A DNA stretch of 11,087 nt from Pseudopedobacter saltans (lineage in GTDB: Bacteria > Bacteroidota > Bacteroidia > Chitinophagales > Chitinophagaceae), in contig QFOI01000083.1 in the NCBI GenBank assembly GCA_003241175.1, positions 1 through 11,087 on the forward strand, written 5' to 3'. The position numbers and the translations under genes are program-made. The notes beneath the pieces were generated by a model. The model made no database searches and had not been told where the DNA came from. It worked only from the letters and a program-made list of their open reading frames with translations. Positions 7,484-11,087 of the stretch are shown here, in pieces (the stretch's first letter is position 1; every line of letters begins with the position of its first letter).

Positions 7484-7506
7484 ATTTTTAGTTAAAAAAT
7501 AATAGG

Positions 7507-8757
7507 ATGAATGATGCCAAGATTTCTAAGCCAATATTTTTGTTTTTAGCTCTTCTTTTTGCCAATATTCGTAGTAGTTCTGGTCAATCAACAATTCAGT
7601 ACAGAGATAATTTAATTGACAAGTCACTTGGTTTCGAAACTTTCAATTTGAATAACAAAACTTTAAAACGAATTGAAATTGCAGAGTCAAAAAAAATTGT
7701 CATTTTGGATTTTTGGGCCACATGGTGTTTGCCTTGTCTCGAAAACTTAAAGTATATGAATCAAATAAAAAATAAGTATAAAAATGAGGTAGATGTCATA
7801 GCCGTATCAATGGAACCCACTCAAAAAATAATAGAGCACCTAAAATATTTACATTACCTAAAAACATCTAATATTTTGTTTTCGAGTGACACATTACATA
7901 GATCCTTAATTGAATATACCATAATCCCAACAACTTTAATTATCAAAAATGGAATCGTAAAATACCATTCAGTAGGAGAATGTTTAACTCTTAATAAATT
8001 TGATAGTTTATATAATCTTAGCAATACTTTTAACAACCAAGTTGAAAATAGTCCAATTATCACAAAGAAACCCACTATCGCTTCGAATATTCTAGATTAT
8101 AGGTTTACCAATTATTCTGTTCAATTTGGCAAGTCTGAAGGCGTTCCTAATTTTCGAATAGATACTTCTACAACCGGCGAACAAAGTTTCGTTGCCGAAA
8201 ATTTCACCCTACTTTCTTTATATAAATATGCTTATAATTTAATCTCTGTTAACTGGCTTCAAGATCAAACAAAAAATGAAAACATCAGCGCCTTTAAACC
8301 TGACAACTTATACACTCTTAGGATTTATGGAAATTTTGCAGACAAAAAAGAACTTTTCAACATTGCACAAAATGTCCTAGCAAAAAATTTTACCAATATA
8401 AGAACCAAAACTATAAAAAAGAAAGATTCAGTCTATGTTTTAAGTATCGATACCTCGGATAAAAAGTTCAAGAAAATAATATCTAATGATACTACCTCCG
8501 CTTCATCCCTTAGTTTTTTTGGTCCAAATTTTTCTGGTAAAAATATAACTATTTATAATTTGTATGACTATATTTCTAATGAAGTAGGATATTTAATGCA
8601 TAACATAGCCATAAATGAAAGTAATTATAAAAAGAGAATCAATCTAGATTTCAATTGGAGTTATGCTTCGCCAGAGACTCTTTCTGCAAAGCTTTCTGAA
8701 TATGGTATTCAACTGACAAAAAAATCAAGAGAATTTGAATTGAGGGTGTTGTATTAA
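7507..8757 (+). CDS. TlpA-like thioredoxin fused to a DUF3738-like C-terminal domain
   Basis: The product has 416 residues. The start MNDAKISKPIFLFLALLFAN (then IRSSSGQ) looks like a signal peptide, so it should be exported. Residues ~33-165 form a TlpA/ResA thioredoxin domain: VILDFWATWCLPC carries the redox pair C74/C77, and YTIIPTTLIIKNG supplies the cis-proline loop. After a ~30-residue linker, residues ~200-416 resemble DUF3738: FRIDTSTTGEQSFVAENFTL, LLSLYKYAY, a YTLRIYGNFADKKEL/QNVLAKNF stretch, VYVLSID, and the final LDFNWSYASPETLSAKLSEY and YGIQLTKKSREFEL. The DUF3738 match is by pattern and is moderate; its function is unknown. TlpA/DUF3738 fusions occur in Sphingobacteriales, sometimes near BlaI/BlaR1-type regulators, which are absent here. 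The gene is markedly AT-rich (hand count at 8221-8280: 14 G+C in 60). It forms its own unit between two terminators. Confidence 0.82.
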   Translation: MNDAKISKPIFLFLALLFANIRSSSGQSTIQYRDNLIDKSLGFETFNLNNKTLKRIEIAESKKIVILDFWATWCLPCLENLKYMNQIKNKYKNEVDVIAVSMEPTQKIIEHLKYLHYLKTSNILFSSDTLHRSLIEYTIIPTTLIIKNGIVKYHSVGECLTLNKFDSLYNLSNTFNNQVENSPIITKKPTIASNILDYRFTNYSVQFGKSEGVPNFRIDTSTTGEQSFVAENFTLLSLYKYAYNLISVNWLQDQTKNENISAFKPDNLYTLRIYGNFADKKELFNIAQNVLAKNFTNIRTKTIKKKDSVYVLSIDTSDKKFKKIISNDTTSASSLSFFGPNFSGKNITIYNLYDYISNEVGYLMHNIAINESNYKKRINLDFNWSYASPETLSAKLSEYGIQLTKKSREFELRVLY

Positions 8758-8762
8758 AATAA

Positions 8763-8786
8763 GCAAGCCCTCTTAAGAGGGCTTGC
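8763..8786 (-). terminator. Perfect 24-base palindromic terminator between convergent genes
   Basis: GCAAGCCCTC and GAGGGCTTGC flank TTAA, giving a 10-base-pair stem that can form in either transcript. On the minus strand it is followed by the T-rich TTATTTTAAT, so it should stop the sugar-transporter operon best. On the plus strand it begins 6 bases after the TlpA-like gene's stop but lacks a T-tract. Confidence 0.85.
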
Positions 8787-8811
8787 GTTCTCATGTGTAA
8801 ACTATAAAAAA

Positions 8812-10191
8812 TTATTTCTGTTTCGCTTCCTTGACCCTCATAGTTGCTATTGCTCCCAATATCAAAAAAGCTCCAGCCATTACGATAGCCATTATGCTCT
8901 TGTCATGAAAAAAGTATTTAACGATCAACCCACCCAATATACCATTACAGATCTGTGGTAAAGTAATGAAAAAGTTAAACAATCCCATATAGATACCCAT
9001 TTTTTTTGGTGGCAATGACGCCGACAACATGGAATAAGGCATCGACAAAATACTTCCCCAAGCGATTCCTATTCCAATCATTGGCACAATAAGCATGGTC
9101 GGATTAACAATAAAATAAATAGAAACCAAACTTACGCCTCCAATAACCAAAGACAGTGCATGAGCTCCTTTTTTACCTAATCTTTCAGCAATTTTGGGTA
9201 AGAATAAAGCATACACAGCAGATACCACGTTGTAAATCCCGAACAAGAAACTAACCCAGTTGCCCGCATCCGCATAAGCAGCAGAACTTGTATCTCCAGA
9301 TGGCACTTTATATACATGTTCAGCTATGGCCGGTGTCGTAAATACCCACATGGAAAACAATGCAAACCAAGAGAAAAATTGAACCCAACCCAATTCGCGC
9401 ATGGCTTTAGGCATATTTTTCAGATCATTCCAAATACCTTTAGCTCCTTTATGCTCATCTTGTGTATCCTTTGAAGTAACACTCACTTCTTCAGGTGGAT
9501 ATTCTTTTGTTGTAAAAACAGTCCACAAAATCGCTACTAATAAGATAGCAGCACCAACATAAAAGGAATATAATACGTTGTCAGGCACATAACCGTCTGG
9601 AGCTGTTTTTGAAACATTGCAATATTCCGCAAAGAAAAAAGGCATCCACGACCCTATCAAAGCACCAATACCAATGAGACAAGTTTGTATTGCGAATCCT
9701 TTACTGTATTGCGATGCAGGCAAGTTGTCCGCAACCAACGCTCTGAAAGGTTCCATTGTAATATTAATGGAAGTATCCATCAACATTAACATCCCTGCGC
9801 CCATCAGCAAAGGAGGTAAAATGCTGGCCAGTCCACCAGAATGCGGAAGGAATATTAAAGCTAATGTCGTTATTAATGCACCAAACAGTATGAAAGGTCT
9901 ACGTCTTCCTAGTTTGTTCCAGGTACGGTCACTCATGTGACCGATTATTGGTTGGACGATCATTCCAGTCAATGGCGCAGCCAACCAGAACAACGGAAGA
10001 TGCTCCACATTGGCACCAAAAATCTGCAATATCCTAGAAGCGTTCCCATTTTGCAAGGCAAATCCAGTCTGAATTCCAAAAAAACCAACACTCATATTCC
10101 AAATTGCGGCATTTGTCAATCTGGGTTTTTCCCTGACAACTTTGGTCTCCTTCACGTCCAACACTTCTTCTTTTTCCAATATTGTATCCAT
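8812..10191 (-). CDS. SLC45/GPH-type MFS sugar (maltose-type) transporter
   Basis: The product has 459 residues and about 12 membrane helices, split by a cytoplasmic loop near residues 225-250 rich in charged residues. It carries the family's first-helix pattern GIQTGFALQNGNASRI and the loop 2-3 motif SDRTWNKLGRRRPF (D88, R89, G95, R96-R98), both characteristic of the SLC45 sucrose/maltose carriers. It sits 13 bases downstream of an alpha-amylase gene on the same strand. In Bacteroidota this pairing is typical of maltodextrin use, so import of maltose or a short maltodextrin by proton symport is the likely role; the substrate is inferred from context. The first ~25 residues (EKEEVLDVKETKVVREK) are a charged cytoplasmic extension. 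Transcription comes from upstream of the amylase, outside the window, and ends at the palindrome 8763-8786. Confidence 0.87.
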   Translation of the reverse strand: MDTILEKEEVLDVKETKVVREKPRLTNAAIWNMSVGFFGIQTGFALQNGNASRILQIFGANVEHLPLFWLAAPLTGMIVQPIIGHMSDRTWNKLGRRRPFILFGALITTLALIFLPHSGGLASILPPLLMGAGMLMLMDTSINITMEPFRALVADNLPASQYSKGFAIQTCLIGIGALIGSWMPFFFAEYCNVSKTAPDGYVPDNVLYSFYVGAAILLVAILWTVFTTKEYPPEEVSVTSKDTQDEHKGAKGIWNDLKNMPKAMRELGWVQFFSWFALFSMWVFTTPAIAEHVYKVPSGDTSSAAYADAGNWVSFLFGIYNVVSAVYALFLPKIAERLGKKGAHALSLVIGGVSLVSIYFIVNPTMLIVPMIGIGIAWGSILSMPYSMLSASLPPKKMGIYMGLFNFFITLPQICNGILGGLIVKYFFHDKSIMAIVMAGAFLILGAIATMRVKEAKQK

Positions 10192-10204
10192 ATTCAGGCA
10201 AGGT

Positions 10205-10840
10205 TTATTTCAATTCCCAAACAATAGCGTCTGTAGTTGGCACTTGTATATGAATGGGTTTATTTAGTTGTAATTTTCCAATAGTGTCTCCACCCAAAAT
10301 TGAATAATTGGAAACATTCGATTTAAAATTATATTTCTGAATCCAATTTTTGGGTAAATAAATGTACTGATTAATTGGATGATTTCTATCAAAATTAACT
10401 GCAACTAGGACGATTTGATTTTTGATTATTCTCGCGTACATTTTTTGTTTGGAAGTCAAACCTTTAACAGCAAGCGGGACACACACCCCTTTTTGAATGG
10501 CAGGAACATTGTTTACGGCCTTCAACAGTCTTTGGTATTTAACACGTAGCTGTTGTTGTTCGACTGTCAGTTTTCCGCCATCAAATTTTCCGCTATCCAT
10601 CCAAGCTTGATGGGCAGGTACACCCCAATAATCAAATAATGTCGTCCGGCCATCATCGCCGCCAAATCCCTCTTTTCCTTCTCCTTTTTCGCCTACTTCC
10701 TGACCGAAATAAACCATAACTGGATTTTTTGCCAATGTAGTCATGACGACCATTCCGGGAATTGCAAGCGCTGGATTATCAGCAAATTGTTTACTAGCAA
10801 TCCTTTCTTCATCATGGTTTTCCAGAAACCGAACCCCTTT
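10205..10840 (-). CDS. GH13 alpha-amylase, C-terminal part only (5' end lost at an apparent assembly join)
   Basis: Minus-strand codons from about 10840 to the stop at 10205 give ~212 residues of a GH13 enzyme. The fragment opens with GVRFLENHDEERIASKQFAD, in which the D of ENHD is the transition-state-stabilising aspartate of conserved region IV. AIPGMVVMTT, MVYFGQEVGEKGEG and FDYWGVPAHQAWMDSG follow the end of the barrel, and domain C is a beta-sandwich ending VPTTDAIVWELK. An internal ATG at 10753 is not the true start. The nucleophile and acid residues, and the start, lie in sequence that the window does not contain, because the frame runs into foreign DNA at about 10840. The intact enzyme should be a starch or maltodextrin hydrolase feeding the neighbouring transporter, 13 bases downstream. 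Confidence 0.83.
   Translation of the reverse strand, partial: KGVRFLENHDEERIASKQFADNPALAIPGMVVMTTLAKNPVMVYFGQEVGEKGEGKEGFGGDDGRTTLFDYWGVPAHQAWMDSGKFDGGKLTVEQQQLRVKYQRLLKAVNNVPAIQKGVCVPLAVKGLTSKQKMYARIIKNQIVLVAVNFDRNHPINQYIYLPKNWIQKYNFKSNVSNYSILGGDTIGKLQLNKPIHIQVPTTDAIVWELK
10813..10840. other. Chimeric junction between amylase and foreign pstB sequence
   Basis: This stretch codes on the minus strand for KGVRFLENH of GH13 region IV and on the plus strand for MVFQKPNPF of PstB. Left of it only the amylase makes sense, right of it only PstB. Base composition shifts too: 24 G+C in 60 at 10681-10740 against 39 in 60 at 10981-11040. A shared overlap of ~20-28 bases is the size of a short assembly k-mer. 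The outer limits are approximate. Confidence 0.8.
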
Positions 10841-11087
10841 CCAAAGTCAATTTACGAGAACGTGGCGGCGGGTCTGCGGGTTCGCGGTATCGCAAAGAAA
10901 GCCCTGCTTGATGAGCGGGTTGAGCAGGCTCTCCAGGGTGCCGCTCTCTGGAATGAAGTAAAGGACCGCCTCCATCAATCGGCTTATGGTCTGTCCGGCG
11001 GTCAGCAGCAGCGTCTGTGCATCGCTCGTACGCTTGCCCCCAACCCAGAGATCATTCTCTTCGACGAACCGACATCGGCCCTTGACC
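10814..11087 (+). CDS. pstB: PstB phosphate ABC transporter ATPase, internal fragment from another genome
   Basis: An open frame of 91 codons reads MVFQKPNPFPKSIYENV, then AALWNEVKDRLHQSAYGLSG and the signature LSGGQQQRLCIARTLA, then Walker B IILFDEPTSALD at the window end. This is the PstB pattern: the Q-loop with K-P-x-P-F-P, the A-A-L-W-x-E-V-K-D-x-L-H segment, and the signature. PstB energises high-affinity phosphate import through PstSCA. The Walker A region, about 90 N-terminal residues, is absent because the sequence upstream is amylase. The apparent ATG at 10814 is the internal Met before the Q-loop, not a start. G+C is far higher than the rest of the window, so it comes from a different organism or replicon. 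Confidence 0.88.
   Translation, partial: MVFQKPNPFPKSIYENVAAGLRVRGIAKKALLDERVEQALQGAALWNEVKDRLHQSAYGLSGGQQQRLCIARTLAPNPEIILFDEPTSALD

Noticed and set aside
8763..8786. The 24-base perfect palindrome as a site-specific recombination or operator site
   Set aside because: Its place between two convergent stop codons, GC-rich arms and T-rich flank on the minus strand fit a terminator better.
10743..10961. A 72-codon plus-strand frame spanning the amylase/pstB join
   Set aside because: It is out of phase with pstB, crosses the chimeric junction and has no recognisable content.
10814..11087. Horizontal transfer of pstB into the amylase gene
   Set aside because: PstB lacks its N-terminal third including Walker A, no mobile element or target duplication is seen, and the two genes meet at a shared short string. 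An assembly error explains all of this more simply.
1..11087. tRNA or rRNA genes, CRISPR arrays, insertion sequences, riboswitches
   Set aside because: I read both strands for cloverleaf-like ends, regularly spaced repeats, transposase motifs and long structured leaders, and saw none. The longest non-coding gap is about 143 bases (5979-6121) and is explained by a terminator and a promoter.

Overview
The window reads as a Bacteroidota genome fragment, probably of the Sphingobacteriia/Chitinophagia type. The coding DNA is AT-rich, starts lack Shine-Dalgarno sequences, several intergenic gaps carry the Bacteroidota -7 promoter motif TAnnTTTG, and the families fit that phylum: a TonB C-terminal-domain protein, a TlpA thioredoxin fused to a DUF3738-like domain, an SLC45-type sugar MFS carrier next to a GH13 amylase, and a membrane Fe-S oxidoreductase. 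The last ~250 bases do not belong to it. They are GC-rich and encode part of PstB from some other bacterium.

Layout. Bases 1-3218 (minus strand, read right to left) hold a PhnP-like metallo-beta-lactamase-fold hydrolase, a membrane-anchored ComEA-like helix-hairpin-helix protein, a small multi-pass membrane protein (DUF6580-like) and a TonB C-terminal-domain protein cut by the left edge. Each gap is short (42-83 bases), and at least two genes seem to have their own promoter. A divergent promoter region (3219-3296) separates these from a cytoplasmic ~890-residue GH63/MGH1-like glucosidase on the plus strand, which ends at a strong terminator (5995-6024). Next on plus are a five-helix 4Fe-4S oxidoreductase (6122-7438), its terminator, and an unusually AT-rich TlpA/DUF3738-like lipoprotein- or envelope-type thiol protein (7507-8757). 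A palindromic terminator (8763-8786) separates the latter from a convergent minus-strand sugar-utilisation operon: the 3' part of a GH13 alpha-amylase followed 13 bases later by an SLC45/GPH-type sugar transporter.

How the genes fit together. The amylase and transporter form an evident maltodextrin/maltose hydrolysis and import pair. The remaining genes look like a collection of one- and two-gene transcription units rather than a single pathway. The most important observation is that the amylase reading frame stops matching its family at about 10840, exactly where a pstB frame begins on the opposite strand. About 20-28 bases there encode good family matches in BOTH proteins, so the join is best explained as a short-overlap assembly chimera and not as biology. 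I did not find a convincing undescribed multi-gene system. The most interesting genuine features are the AT-rich TlpA/DUF3738 gene sitting where the Fe-S oxidoreductase's usual partner would be expected, a promoter motif abutting a terminator stem, and an apparently leaderless GTG start.
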